Source: Daphnia pulex | Lineage: Eukaryota; Arthropoda; Branchiopoda; Diplostraca; Daphniidae | Reading direction: 5' to 3' | Length of the DNA stretch: 64,000 nt | Assembly (NCBI RefSeq): GCF_021134715.1 | Contig: NC_060019.1 | Location: 7,874,001 to 7,938,000, forward strand | In this document: positions 1 through 13,300 of the stretch, in pieces | Numbering within the stretch: position 1 is the first letter of the stretch | Layout: each line of letters opens with the position of its first letter | Program-made: the position numbers and the translations under genes | The notes under the pieces: model-generated | What the model saw: only the letters and a program-made list of their open reading frames with translations | Databases searched by the model: none | What the model was told of the DNA's origin: nothing

Positions 1-2999
1 ATGTTTTGTGTTGTTGCTGCCGGCCTTCTGTGTTGTGTACCTGGGCTCTGATGGCTCCTGGTTGTTACGGTCGCTCTGCATTTGTTATTCACGACAGCCG
101 ACTTTATTTTTTGGGGATTATCTCGGCGGTCCATCTCCTCTATTTTCCTATCCATCATCGCACCAATTTGATTTCCCCCAGCGTCTAGCTTATTTTTTTA
201 TTATTTGACTTCGCCTTTTACTAGTTGATTTTATTTAAATCACTTTAGGGCATCAACAGCAGTCGTCATTAGAGACGGACATATTTAGGAAACCACTAAT
301 AGTCGGAATCGGCGGCCGCCATCGAGAATGACCGACCAACTTAAAATTATGACTCAGTTTTGCGCCACTGATTTCAGTTGTTTACTCTCAAGTTTTCAAG
401 GCGTGCCTACATAAACTTTTAGATTGCTGCGCAGTACATTTTCTAAAAAAAAAAAAAAAAAAAAATCTAAAACGTCACTCTCTTTCATCCGGATTATTAT
501 TATAAAGTCCTATTAAATCAATCAATATTATTTTTATTTCCCGGGGCGTTGATTCCGACGGATAATTTAAAAAATGAAGCAGATGACAATCACATTCTGA
601 TTGCTCTCAGCAGCATCAGCAGTTGAGACACACGCATCTATAATCACGTCAAGTGTCTAGTCTAGCAAAATATATAGCGTCAAAGATATACACTACTTCT
701 ATATATTTCAAAAGCCGAAAACTTTTAACAGCATCACCAATGTTGCTGGCTGGATGCAGGGGGGGGGACACATATCACGCAGGTTATGTCACGCCGTCAA
801 TTCGATTTGCAAAGTCAACTTTATAATTGCTTTCTAGCTACACATCTTTGAACTCTACACAGTGTATATACTGGTGCGCTCCTGGTGATATGCTTTCAAA
901 CCTTTCAACACTTTCCTTTGTGTGTCTAACACACACCTACATATATACTACACCCTGTGTACAGATTGACCTGAACTGCTGCTTATATTTAAAAGCCGCC
1001 CTCTCATGTCATTCCACCGGCGAATTCGATTGCTGTATATGCTCTAATAAAAAGAGAGCGCTCTTTCATCCTTTAAATATACAGTAGCAGCTATAGTAGA
1101 GTATAGTAGTCGTAGTAAGTGTTCGCCTAGACAGCCTCTCCATCATCCAATCAAAGACCTTTTATATATAGACCCTAGCTATTCTCTTGACGCGACAAAT
1201 ACGTGTCGGATTACTAGATAGATGTATAGTATACCTTTCCTTGTTATAAGGTGAAAGTGAGGGGGAGAAATGTTATCGAGAGTTTTCATCCGGGGGACCC
1301 TCAACATCATCCACCCCACCCCCCTCTTTCCTAAACGGCGCTAATCACGCTCGTCCAGAACAACCCCTTTTTTCGCCTTGTGTATATTATCCGCACCCGC
1401 TATACACAAGCAACCAACCGACTATTGCTATAGTCTATAATACATAACAGACATCTAAATATCTTATTCGATGCCGACTGATCCCCCCCAGATGATGCTG
1501 CCTAATCCTCCAGAGAGGTGGGGTCGTTGTACACAACGGAAAGAGGATCCCAGCTCAATGTCGGTACATATACTTCTACTGTACGTGTGTGTGTATGTGT
1601 GCAAAGATAAAATATTTATAATACCAGGAACAAAACTCTTTGACATATCTAACCACGTTATTTGTGCCGGGCCCCATTTTTTTTGTGGAGTGTACATGTT
1701 TTGTGTATATACCACACCACCGTGTAAACGATGGCACTATATAAAGTATATATCTAGCTATACAGCCCCAGCACGAACCTTTTTGTAACCCCCCTCGAGA
1801 ATATATAGAAAAGTGTTCGGCTGGCGGCTAAAAATCTCTGTGGAGTTATATTATAGACCCCAGCGTGCTACTGCTGTCTATATAGCCACTGATGTGTGTA
1901 TGTGTACGTTATAGATCTTGGGGGGAAGGGGGGGGGATGTTGTCGGTGATGTTCCAGCATGTTTTGTGGACGGACCTGCCCGTCCCTCGACAACAGCGCA
2001 AAAGATGTACTCGAGTCTGTATACCTTTTTCGCTATTGTAGATCTCTGGCGACGACGACTAGAGTCGCTTATATAGATGTAGGCCAGATGTATAACAAAG
2101 TTAGTCGGCATTTGACATCATCCACACGCCCAGCGGGAGGGGGGAAGCTCATACATTATACCAGACCGTATACTATATAAAATACATAGAAATAAATATA
2201 GAAGAGAGCGGCAACAGCCAATCGAAAATCGATGCGCGGGAAAAACGAAAAAAAAATAAAAGTTGGTGCTGTCGGGCGCCTCAACACACAAAACTCAACC
2301 GTTTATTCCCGGCGGGATTTTTCTTTTCCCTCCAGCCAACTGCGCTACTTGTAAATAATAATCTATATCAATGTATATTATTATTGATGTGTCTGTATAT
2401 TATAAAGTTTCTAGATATCCGCGTCTCAAAGCGTATATACGAGGAGCGTCGGGAAAAAGAGAAAAAAACACAAACTCCGCTGTCGTTCAAATCGTGTTAT
2501 ATTGCTCGTCGTCAAATGTCTAATAACTTATTCAAGTTTTCCCGCTAAAATGAGTTTTCTTTTATTATTTATTTATTTTTTCAAACAAGTAAAAGAAAAA
2601 AAAAACATAAATTGAAATAAGACTATTATCGCTTTGCGTCTAATAAATAAATAGCGCCGTTGATGTAACGTGAAGCGGAGCGCAACTCGAGATATTAGGA
2701 AGGTGGGAGGGGGTGAAGGAACTGGGCCACCACCAGCCATCGGGGGATTGGAAGGTGTCCTGTTGCAGATGGATGCGGATTAAAAATTCGGGGTAGCTAT
2801 ACTGTATACTGCTGCATATAACGCGGTCGGATGATAATATTTTTTGGGTCGTGTTAACTCTCTATAAGGCGTTTAGGTATTTGAAACCGCGCGCCGTTTG
2901 TTCCAAGCCTATTACGTGATCAACGTCAGCCGAAATCATTCGGATGTCTGTCGCCTGCTGGGCAGATGGTGTTCTTTGGGGGCTTCCTCCGGTGCACTG
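1..2999. other. Gene-free AT-rich intergenic DNA
   Basis: No open reading frame here looks coding: all are short and low in complexity. The stretch holds a poly(A) run near 446-466, a G run near 760, scattered TATA-rich microsatellites and short TG/CA runs. It lies on the far side of the isolated forkhead gene, so regulatory content is possible, but nothing specific can be assigned. Confidence 0.6.
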
Positions 3000-3048
3000 G
3001 TTAAATACACACAACAACAAGGTGCGATCGCATTTGATGCCCGTCAAT

Positions 3049-3674
3049 TTTTCAAAAAACCCAAAAATGATTAATTTGAAAAAGGCGCCTCTATAGTTGC
3101 ATGTAATTGTTTTATTTGGATAGGCAGATTTTTCATTTTTTTAATTAGTATTACGCAAGATGGGTGTAATTATTTTCGAAATAGAATTTTTGATGAATGT
3201 ACTTTAAATGTCATTGCAACTCGGATGACGACGTGAAGTTTTGACGAAATGCAAATCATGTGGTAACCCATCTTTTCAGCATTTCTTGTGGCACCGTGGC
3301 TGTTACTGATGGCAAGTTATGACATGCAGGATAACGTTAGACCATCTGGAACGAGCTGGGGAACTATGAGCACTTTTAAAAAATAGTCTATTTAAGTCCG
3401 CCAAATGAATTGGTATCGATAGACTCTAGCAATAAGGAAATATCTCCACAATTGTCTAGCGCAAGGTTCTGATAATATCAGTCCAAGTTACTATCAATTG
3501 AAAACAGTGAAGTGTTACCTCAAGATTGATAATGTTCATTATTCAAACAGACTAAATTATTTTTCTTTTCGTGCTATGAATCGAATGAATTGATTTCACG
3601 ATTCATTTCACCCAAATTCATTTTCCTATCTTCATCACTTCAAAAGAAACTTGCGCTGCTTGCTTCCTGCCTTG
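3049..3674 (+). repeat. Tandem segmental repeat, unit A (about 626 bp)
   Basis: First of four diverged direct repeats. Landmarks shared by the units, in order: a TTTCAAAAA..CC block at the start; TTACGCAAGATGGGTGTAAT (here 3151-3170); an ACTTTAAA..CATTGCAACTCGGAT block; AGATTGATAATGTTCATT (here about 3523-3540); a GAATGAATTGATTTCACGAT block; and an AAACTTGCGCTGCT block at the end. No coding frame is conserved between units, so this looks like non-coding duplicated DNA. Confidence 0.7.
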
Positions 3675-4416
3675 TTTCAAAAACCCATAAAATGATTCGT
3701 TTGAATAAACCGCCTGTATTGTTGTGCGTGTTAGTAAAATTTTGATATGCAGATTTTTCATGTTTTTAATGAAGTTTTACGCAAGATGGGTGTAATTATT
3801 AAAATAAAAGGACTTTTGATAAACGAACTTTAAAATTAATTGCTACTCGGATTGGTGACGAACTGGACAGCAATTGTTATTTTGTCAAATGAAATATCGT
3901 AGGCAGTAGAAGTTTTATGACAACGTCCCAAGCCTTGAGTAGTCTACCTGGGAATACATAACGATATTTCTTAATTATATTGTCGGTTCTCAGTGAAATT
4001 TTCAGGAATGTGAGTCTTTGGCCAAAAATCTCGATTGGACCATCACTAAGTATTCTGTTGGACGATTGGCAGAAGGTCCAATTGATATATGTAGATGAAT
4101 GAATTGATTTGGCAGAAATGACTGTATCAGACTGCGATATAAAGTAGTAGCGATAGTTAAAACGCGGTAAGCAAACATCTAGACGTATGACTAGCGCATA
4201 GGTCCGGTAACCTTCCAAGATACTACCAATCAAACAAATGGTTGCGCTACTTCCAGATTGATAATGTTCATAGTTCACAATCCCAATCATAAATGATTTC
4301 TTTTGGCTCTATAAATCGAATGAATTTATGTCACGATTGATTTGCCCAAATTTATTTTCCTGTCTCTCTGTGATCATCGCAAAAAAAAACTTGCGATGCT
4401 TGCCTTCGGGCCCAAT
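3675..4416 (+). repeat. Tandem segmental repeat, unit B (about 742 bp)
   Basis: Second unit of the array. It starts with TTTCAAAAACCCATAAAATG, has the ACGCAAGATGGGTGTAATTA landmark at 3779 and the CCAGATTGATAATGTTCAT landmark near 4253. It ends with GATCATCGCAAAAAAAAACT and the TTGCGATGCT block. It is longer than unit A by an internal insertion between the two landmarks. Confidence 0.7.
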
Positions 4417-5170
4417 GTTTCAAAAACCAAAAATGATTCATTCGAAGAAGTCGCCTGTTTATTGTGCGCGTCTTATTTTATTAAAATATGCGGACTATTC
4501 ATTTTTTTTTAAGTATTACGTAAGATGGGTGTAATTATTTTCAAAATTAGATTTTTGACGAATGAACTTTAAATTTCATTGCAACTTGCATTGGTAACGA
4601 ATTGAACAGCAATTTTTATTTAATTAAATCAACTATCGTAGATAGTGGAAGTTATATATTAACGCTATAAGCATTGAGTAGTACGACTTGCTCATATTGA
4701 CAGTATTTTATAATACATTTATTGGCTCTTGAGAGTCGTGAAGTGCAAGGTTTTCTTCTATTCAAGAATCCCAAGTTGAAACATGGTAAAGCACTATGCC
4801 GGATTAACTGCCAATTATCCGACACTGGCATTTTTTATGTTAACTTCAATGCAGCTTCACAACTCTTGAGACTCTTAAATTAAATCAGTATCAGTCTGCA
4901 ATATAAAGTAGCAGTGATAGTTATCCGCGCTGAGAAAACATCTTGACTATTGTCTCGCGCCATGATCTGGCACAAATATTCCAATATACCATCAGTTAAG
5001 CAAATTGTTGCGCTACTTCCAGATTGATAATGTTCATTATTCACAATCCTGGCCTAGTATTTCTTTTAACTCTATAAATCGAATGAATTGATTTCACGAT
5101 TGATTTTCTCAAATTTATTTTCCTGTTTCTCTGAGATCATCGCAAAAAAGAAACTTGCGCCGCTGCTGCG
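4417..5170 (+). repeat. Tandem segmental repeat, unit C (about 750 bp)
   Basis: Third unit. It starts with TTTCAAAAACCAAAAATGAT, has ACGTAAGATGGGTGTAATTA at about 4518, CTTCCAGATTGATAATGTTC at about 5017, and GATCATCGCAAAAAAGAAAC followed by a TTGCGCCGCTGCTGCGCT block at the end. It is the closest match to unit B. Confidence 0.7.
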
Positions 5171-6160
5171 CTCAACGAAGCCATAAGCTGAAAAGTAAAA
5201 AGTTTTCGATTCCACAAAAATTTTGTACTGAATGTTTTCAAACAAGTTTAACCTCCCCACCCCTTGTCTGTTATTTTGTATATAGACGACCAAAGAAGCG
5301 AGTTAAGGGATCTGTCTAGAATAATCTGCCAGTCTCTATACTTTACAGCAGCTTTATCCCGGCTTTATCCTTTCATTTTTTTTTTATTGAGCATTACGCA
5401 AGATTTAGGTGTAGTAATTATTAAAAATAAGAATTTTGATGAAAGAACTTTAAATTTCATTGCAATTCAGATTGGTTACGAACTGCGCAGAAATTAAAAA
5501 CTCAAATTGAACAGAAAACATTGATAGTAATTGTAATCTAGTTTCACCATCAGCTTTGTGATGAAAGATTTGTTGATATACAATTTCATTTCATTTAACA
5601 GTTAACCTGTATTCATGGTTAATTTGATCGAAACTGACAAACTGTTGGTGTGCCCAGACAGCAATGACGTTGATCAAACAAACGTTGCCACTAATTGTAT
5701 GGTGGTCAGCTAAACTCAGTTTAGTGAACCCATTTTATCATGGCAACGTACCATGAACACTATAATAAATAAAATTTTACAAGCTTTTATATAAAAGTAG
5801 CGATAGGTAAACGTGACGAGGCAAAAATCTTGACGATTATGTAGGGCTAGCAGTTTATCAATAATATGATGAATTTCTTTCAAATCACAAATTGCTACTC
5901 TACTTCCAGATTGATAATGTTCATTGTTCCAAATCTTCAATTTCTGTTTTTTATTAATCAAACGAATAATTGATATCGCGATTTATTTAGAAAATTTCCC
6001 ATTTCTTTCCATAGCAGAAGAACCTTGCTGCTGTGCCGCCGCTTTGCTCTACGCAGCCGAAAACGGAAAATTAAAAAGTTGTCGATTCCACAAAAAGTTT
6101 GTTGTGTATTCCCTTTGACTGTTTGCAAACAAGTTAAACCTCCTCTCCTTCCTCGATTGT
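5171..6160 (+). repeat. Tandem segmental repeat, unit D (most diverged)
   Basis: Fourth unit. ACGCAAGATTTAGGTGTAGT starts near 5396, CTTCCAGATTGATAATGTTC lies near 5903, and the terminal block holds the CCGCCGCTTTGCTCTACGCA variant followed by a TCGATTCCACAAAAAGTTTG segment. That segment also follows unit C (about 5200), as does the next segment, CAAACAAGTTTAACCTCC near 5240 and CAAACAAGTTAAACCTCC near 6127. The duplicated segment in C and D therefore extends further than in A and B. Confidence 0.6.
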
Positions 6161-7779
6161 GTTTTATTTTTTTATGGACGACCAGACGAGCGAGTGAAGT
6201 TAGATTCGCCCTAATGGGCCAGTCTCTAGACTTTTCCAGCAGCTTTTTCCTTTCACTCGTCTCTCCTGTGTTGTGTGTTTACTGTGTACACACAGCAGAG
6301 GCTCGCCTCATTAACGCCGAGCTCTGCGTGCACGAACGAACGGCAAATCGACGGCTAATGAATTGATTGGACCGTTTTTATTTCCGAAAGCCGATGGGGG
6401 AGGAGAGGCTGGCCGAGACTCGCGGGTTATTTGGCGGCCCACAGCAGCGCCCGTCCGTCTCGGCACGCTCTCTCTTCAAACCGTTGATGAACTGGAGCTG
6501 TTGTTGTTGTTCTCCTGTTAGTGTATATATAGTCTATAGCTTATCAAACGTTGCTCAAACTCAACTGCTTTTTCCTAGATCGGAGCCCGGCTGTGGCTGC
6601 CCAGCAGCATCACGTCCCTCCGTTTATTTCGCCTCATTGTATAGGTCCCATTTTATTAGCCGGAATAATCGAGCGACTGGATGTTTCCGCACGTCCGACC
6701 GTACACATAAACGTACATATATATACGGTCCGGCCTTATTTCGGTGTTTTCGACGTATACATCGGCCGGCGTTTTCCTCACCGGAGTACAACAGACAGAC
6801 GGTCACAACCGGGACCCAACAATCTCCTCTTATTTGTGTGTCCCGCGTCTGGCTGCTGCTGCTGTTGGCTGATGTGTTAAACATTCAAAGATTGCCGTGC
6901 ACAGCACAGCACGGATGCTGCTGGACCATTTTCTTTTCTTTCCTTGTGTTATATCCAGTTCTCGAATATATATCAACGATCAGCATTCAAAACTCGACTG
7001 CTGTGCCCCCCCCCGCCCAGTGTATAACCGACCATGCAAATCAGGGCCTCAAAACCTCCCCCACCCCGCTGCAGCCGTCAAGCCAATTTGAGGCTTTGCC
7101 TGTACATCAACTGTGTATATCTATATAGGCCTATATGTGTGTGTGTGGACTCGTTAGACATGCACGCAGGACGTCACGTTCTCCCGCTGCTTTTCTACTT
7201 GACATTCAGTCGCAGTTTCGCCGGCGACGGAAGATGCTGCTGCTGCTGCTGGCCAACATACAAGTCAAACAGTCACGAAAGAATTATCAAGGAAATCTAT
7301 GAGGAACCACGGTCGCCAAACGACATTAGATTTCAACCTTTTTTTTAAGTATTTGGTAGTCAAATTAGCTTTTAAATAATAATTATTGGCTATATCGGAT
7401 ATAAAAAATTTGATCGTAACTTTTAAGTTTCAATATTCAAATAAACCGCCAATTTTGATTCGCGTTCAATTTTGTCAGCCCAACTTGATTTCCTATTGTT
7501 ATAGGCTACATGTGGGACTGGGCAAGTAATTGGATGTACAGAAAACAATTATGTACAGCTCTCTCTATAAATTTGTAATTATTGTATAATCAGGTGTGGA
7601 GAGAGGGAGAAAAAAAGGGGGCCGTCTGAGACGAAAGGGGGCGGGCCTAGTTGTTAGTGAACCTTTTTTTCTCTCCCCCACAACTACATGTGTTGTGTGC
7701 TGCCGGTACGTGGTTTCAAACATGTAATGATGATGATGGAGTAGTGCTCCTGCTGGTCGTTTTGCTGCGGATGGATAAG

Positions 7780-7945
7780 ATGATGAAGCTGTGGTCGCCT
7801 GTATAATGACGATGATGCTGGGCTTCCACCACCAGAAATTCCCACACGGTCTCTTCGATATTTTCCCGTGGCTGCTGGACAAGGTGTTGAACATCAAACT
7901 GGCCCGAGTCCATGTGAACGCCAACCCGCTGGTCAGACGGTTTCT
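7780..7945 (+). other. Exon-like coding-biased patch of unknown identity
   Basis: In the plus frame that includes CTGCTGGACAAGGTGTTG, roughly 55 codons are open and about four-fifths of the third positions are G or C, unlike the AT-rich surroundings. The predicted peptide contains KFPHGLFDIFPWLLDKVLN and then VNANPLVRR. The opposite strand is also open through the patch and also reads protein-like (for example ENIEETVWEFLVVEAQ), so the strand is uncertain. No good splice donor or start was found. It may be one exon of an unseen gene, a decayed exon, or chance. I do not recognise the family. Confidence 0.25.
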
Positions 7946-9240
7946 TATTTTAGATTCTGACAGCGTGTGAATCTGAGACGTATAACGTTATATGTCATTA
8001 ATAATTCCATCATACGGGGGTGGGGTATAGAATTATCTCGCCAAAGTCCCTCCTTATTTGGTGACGATCAAAACTAAATCGTTTATTTTTCTTGCTGATA
8101 TTTTTGATGATGACTCGGCCCGACTGTATTGTATTGTCTGACTCATTGTAAAGCAATTGAAGGCTGCTTGGCACCGAACAAACAAACCCCCCGTCGTTTT
8201 TTTTTTTTGTTCGGTTGCAATCCATTGTTATATTTATTACATATGGTGTCGCATTATAATAGTCGCCATAATGTCTGTATCAGAATCTAAGACACAAACA
8301 AACGCCCTGAAAACGCCACTAATTGTTGAACATGGACCTGGCATCAGCAGTTATAATATGATCTCTTTTTATAGCCTGGAAAATTGGGCAGGATCTATTG
8401 TGTTGTAGTTGAATGGGTGGAAATGGCTCAATGTTTTGCGCTAAATTCGCCTCCGGCTGTTCTCATTTGAAATTCATCTGAGAGATTGTATACGTAGGCT
8501 ATATAATACTCTGTGATCTAAGTGATGATTAACAAATAAATTTTTATTGTGCGAATGAAAGCGAAGTCATAAACTTTGGAATAGGACAATGGCGCTGAAT
8601 GACGCAATATGGTTGCAGGGCCACCGAAACTCGCTATATATATATATAATACATATAGGAACAGCAGATGGAAAATAATTACATTTCCAGAACCGCAAAG
8701 AAGTTATAGTACCGTCGCTAGTTACTATACTGTTACCACTGCGCTCATTATTCAGCTTCATGAATATTCACTCGAAAAATTATGCGATGAATGTTATTCA
8801 GAGAAATGGCCCCGCGCTTTGACGTTGCCTATGTCTTGTATATACACACACCGCACATATATGATGTGAACGAGTCTATTATGAAAAATGTGCCGGTTAT
8901 CTATTTTTCTAAACTGAAGAGCTTCTATACACACAACAGTCGAGAGAGAGAAAAGAGAAGACGTACAGTACGCATAGTACATATAAGAGCGCGGTGCAAG
9001 CCTCGCCATTGTCGTGGTGCAGGCGCTGGAATGTGTGGAGGAATGTCATCGTCACCTGGCAACTCGACGACGAGAGGAGAGAGAGTCACAGCTGAGAGCA
9101 GGGCAGACAAATATGTTTTGAAACGGAGGTGCTGTATACATCGAAAACTCCCAAAAGAGACGAGTGAGACGAGAGAGAAGGGCCACACATATATACAACA
9201 CACACAGACGAAGCTTTTCATGTGTAGATGTCGCCCATGC

Positions 9241-9418
9241 CAAGAAGAAGAAGAAAAAGAAGAAAACATAAAAGAATGTCGTATATGGCGGAGAAGGTGT
9301 ATATGTGTGTTATATAGCGGTGTGTTGACTTTTGAGTAGTGCCGGTGTGCTCGGTGGGGGTGGCTTGTTGACAATCCCCCTTTTCTCTTCTTCTTCTTCT
9401 TCTTCTTCTTTTCTTCTT
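9241..9418. repeat. Opposed (AAG)n and (TTC)n triplet tracts
   Basis: A polypurine AAG-rich tract (9241-9272) is followed about 110 bp later by a polypyrimidine TTC tract (9386-9418). The two are complementary in inverted orientation and could pair as a hairpin stem of about 25 bp. Each tract alone is also a triplex-prone mirror-like sequence. Confidence 0.8.
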
Positions 9419-10301
9419 ATTATTACACACATATACACACGGAGCATTTCAGCGCGGTACGATGAGCCAGCGAAAAACTGTTGGACGCCTCTCTCTCTCA
9501 TCTCCTTTGATTCTACCATTTCCAATCCGACATTATTTTACACACAACAAAATAGACTCGCACACAATCATTCTCCACCGGTTTTTTCTTCTTTCTTCCT
9601 ACCAAAACCCTTTTGCTGCTGTTGGCTGACGAATATTTTTAGCCATCAGAGTTCATTTTTTCTTTTGACAGGAGCAGAAACAAATTTTTTTTTAAAGATT
9701 TTTTGAAAAAAGGTGTGATGATGTTATTGTTGGGGTTCGCCTCTGTCAATTCATTTGTTTTCTTCTCTCTCTCTCTCGGGAGTCGCGATGATTTCTGTAA
9801 TAGAGTTGCTGCTGCGGTCGTTTGTTGTATTGGCACTACTGCGTGTTGATCTAGCGAAGAGAGACTGCCGTTTGTGTGGTGGTGCGTTGTTCGCCTGGGC
9901 GAGGCAATCCAAACATCCGCTCCTTAAACCTTTTTTTTCTTTTTCTTTTGCTGGGGTCGACCCCCTTTTTTTCGGTTGTTGGGAGAGAAGACTATCCCCT
10001 TTTAGTGGACAGGGGGGTTTGATGGCTCTATTTGCGCATATCTCCCATGTCTGTATAACCGAATATATTGTCATCAGGTGAGAGAGAAGCGATGCTACAC
10101 AAATATAACAACAGCAGCCTTTATTTTTGGGGGGGGTCCGCTGTAGAGGAGCACAACAACATCCTGTCGCCCCCGCGTGTTTGCCATACATCTACTATAC
10201 TATACGCCAAAAAAAAATGTGTGTGTTTAGATGAACAAAAAAGAGCTGGATGGCATCAGCTAGCAGGAGAGAGCGGAAACAAATAGGCGCGAGTTTGTTT
10301 G

Positions 10302-10329
10302 GCTATTATTATTATTATTATTATTATTA
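10302..10329. repeat. ATT trinucleotide microsatellite
   Basis: Nine uninterrupted ATT/TTA triplets in intergenic DNA. Confidence 0.9.
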
Positions 10330-13300
10330 GATAGAGAGATGTGACACGTATAGAAGAGGTCTCGGCCTATATGCTATCTTGTTTTTGGCGTGTCCCGCCT
10401 ATTATATACCTGCAAAACGGGTGTGACACTTTAGACGTGAAAGACGATCCTTTTATTGTGCGTACGTGTATAGGCCCATCGTCGATGATATAGCGCGGAG
10501 AGAGAAGAAAGACCCCCTCCTTCCGACTTCCTGTTTGCCAATGCAAGTTGATGATTATTTGCACAAGAGTGGCTCCTATACATGTTTTTTTTTTCCGACC
10601 GATCCTGTTTGCTTTTCTTGTCGCTATAGAAATATATGGTAGACATTATTATGGTTAGAGTGTGTCAACCGTCACCGATGACTTCAGCCCTTGGGGAAAT
10701 ATAGTATCTTTTGAGATTTGTCGGTAAATGTCGAACGGAAGCGACCACTTTTCAAGACAATTAGTATCAATATAAGACGTGTTTGTTATTACACGTTTTG
10801 GCAGGAAGCCTATACAACATGACGTAATAATACAAATATCCGGCAGCGGTTTATTTTCTCAAACGATTTTGGATGTAACACGAAAACCAAAAGAAAATAA
10901 TATTTTTTTCCGTTTGGAGAAAAAAACGGTTTGTATAATTGTCGTCTATTTAATGGGCCTATAATCCGCGGTGGGAGTGTCCGTTTATAAACCTTTGCGT
11001 GTGCGATGTTTCGCCTGACGTGTGCACATAGCCTCTATAAGCTTTTATTTGATACATAGCGGTTCTCCATCAACCAAAGAGAAAAAGATGCTGCGTGGAA
11101 ATAGACAATGGCGCTCGTGCTGATGCCCAGCACATATACAATTCTATATAGGCCCCGATGTGTTTACAGCTCTAACCTCTATACACGATCATAAAGACAT
11201 TACCCACATATTGTGGCTAATCTTGACAGAGAAATATGCGGCGCTAGGTATATGTCTATCTATTCTAGAAATGTATAAAACAACATCTGCGGATTTAGTC
11301 GGCCGGCAATAACACACGCCCACCTTCTGGCTATACACTGCTGTGTGCTGTGGGTCCTGGGTCCCCTCCTTTTTCGGTATCGCATGACACGCTATACACA
11401 TGTGTATGTGTACACGTTCACGGGGAGACTAGCTATCATGACTTTAATCCGTTCCTTTTTTTCCGCATCTCTTATTATCACCGCACGGTCGCGCTATTTT
11501 ATAAATGTATTACACTATTACATCCGCACACAACCGGCCAGCCGGAATTATATCGTCGACAGTCAGTAGCCAGCAACTTGTCAGTTGCACGCAACAATAA
11601 CCGCAATAACAAAAATAGGGGCACACCTTAAATTAGTTGATTTTTTTTAAATTTCTGATTGAATTAAACAATTTGGTTAGACTTTTTGTACGACATTTTG
11701 GGATTTTGAATGGTGACGTAAAAGTTAGCGATAGCATTTCCATAGAGTTACATCACGTGAAATTGTCAATCTTTTTTTGCCCTTCCACAATATAATCGAT
11801 ATATGTGGCCGCAATAATATTGAAATATATAAGCCGTAGAGAATCAAAGATGAATGTATAAGATGGCTGCTGCCTGGAAAAACAGAACGATTTCTTTTGA
11901 TTTAAAATAAAGCCATAAAAATAAAAGAAAATCAAGAATAAAAGTCCATTCTTGGAAAAAGTTACATCGCGGGGGCTTCTATATGTATATAAGGCGCAGA
12001 GTTACGTCTTGGGTCTCTCAACTATCTAACAATGATATACAAAGGGACGAGGGAAGCTCTATTATTTTCCAACAGGCGATCCGGTTGAAATTTGAATAAT
12101 TCGGCACCGCTTATATATTTCAATGCTGCTGCTCGTGAATCTATCTATCTATCGTACTATGTAGAAATAAAATAGATCTATTCAAGCGAAAATGCTATCT
12201 AGACCGCGGCGGCTTGGACTTGCCGCCCATAATATTACATAATAGACAACACCACCAGCACCGCTGGATATATACGACCTCTCTCTCTTGTGTATGCACC
12301 GATCTACATAAATGTATATGCTGCTTGCTACAAATCAACTTGCTGGGCTCGAGCTCTGGCTGCTGCTGAATGCGGCAGCAGAAGTCAACACTAGAAGGGC
12401 AGCAGTAAAACCCCACAAAATTGGCCCCTTTTTTATACCCTAACCAGAGGCGAAATATCTAAGAAAAAATTGAAGAAAATACAGGAGCATCAAAAGAATA
12501 GAAGAGACGACTCGATTTGCATCCGCCGCACAATCGACAGATCTTATAGAAAAATGGTGGGCCGTTTTGAATGCAACACGCACAGGGAAAAGAAAAAGTC
12601 ACAAATTGGGCCGATATGCTCATAAAAAAGGACAAAATTTCGGGCCCGGGGTTCTTCGTCGTGTCCCTCAAATGACAACCGTTTCGGTCGGTAATAATCC
12701 GAATGAATGACGGACTGCTGCATATTATTACAACCAGCTTATGCGAGGAAATTCGAATTGCTGGGAGCTCTGAATAATAATCAAATCATCAATAATCGAG
12801 CAGCGCGCTCTCGCGGGCCGTCTAAAATGCGTCGTTGTGGTTAGGGGGTAGATCGGAGCAGCTTATAAAACGTTGCTGATGTGCTGTGGCCTATTGACAA
12901 TCGAATTTTCAATCAATTGGCTTGAGTTGTGTTGTCATCCCAACAGCAATTTTTGTGTTGTGTGTCCCCCCCCCCCTTTTTGCTCTTTTTATTTCTTCGC
13001 CGGTTCCTAACGGATTTAGACGTGTAGGACTGTAGGGGGACTAAATGGAACCGCCGATGATGATGGGCGTGTGCCAGTCACCGGGCTAGCAGCAGCAACC
13101 ATTTTTTGAAAATATACTATTCCCGCGGTTTATAAGTAGACCCACAAACTCATTTGCATGGCTTATTCCCATGAATTTAAAACCCCATTCTATAGCGCAG
13201 CACTGCGTATATTTGCATACAGCCGCATCTATCCACATATGCAGGCGTAGAATAAATTAGCCGATTTCTTCTCGTCAAAATAGGCCTAATTGCCAATTGG

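Noticed and set aside
6367..7128. Longest frame in the left desert (253 codons)
   Set aside because: Cys/Ser-rich low-complexity translation, no domain, other phases equally open, no splice or codon-bias support.
8791..9374. Overlapping long frames on both strands
   Set aside because: Arg/Glu-rich and Leu/Ser-rich translations of purine and pyrimidine microsatellites.
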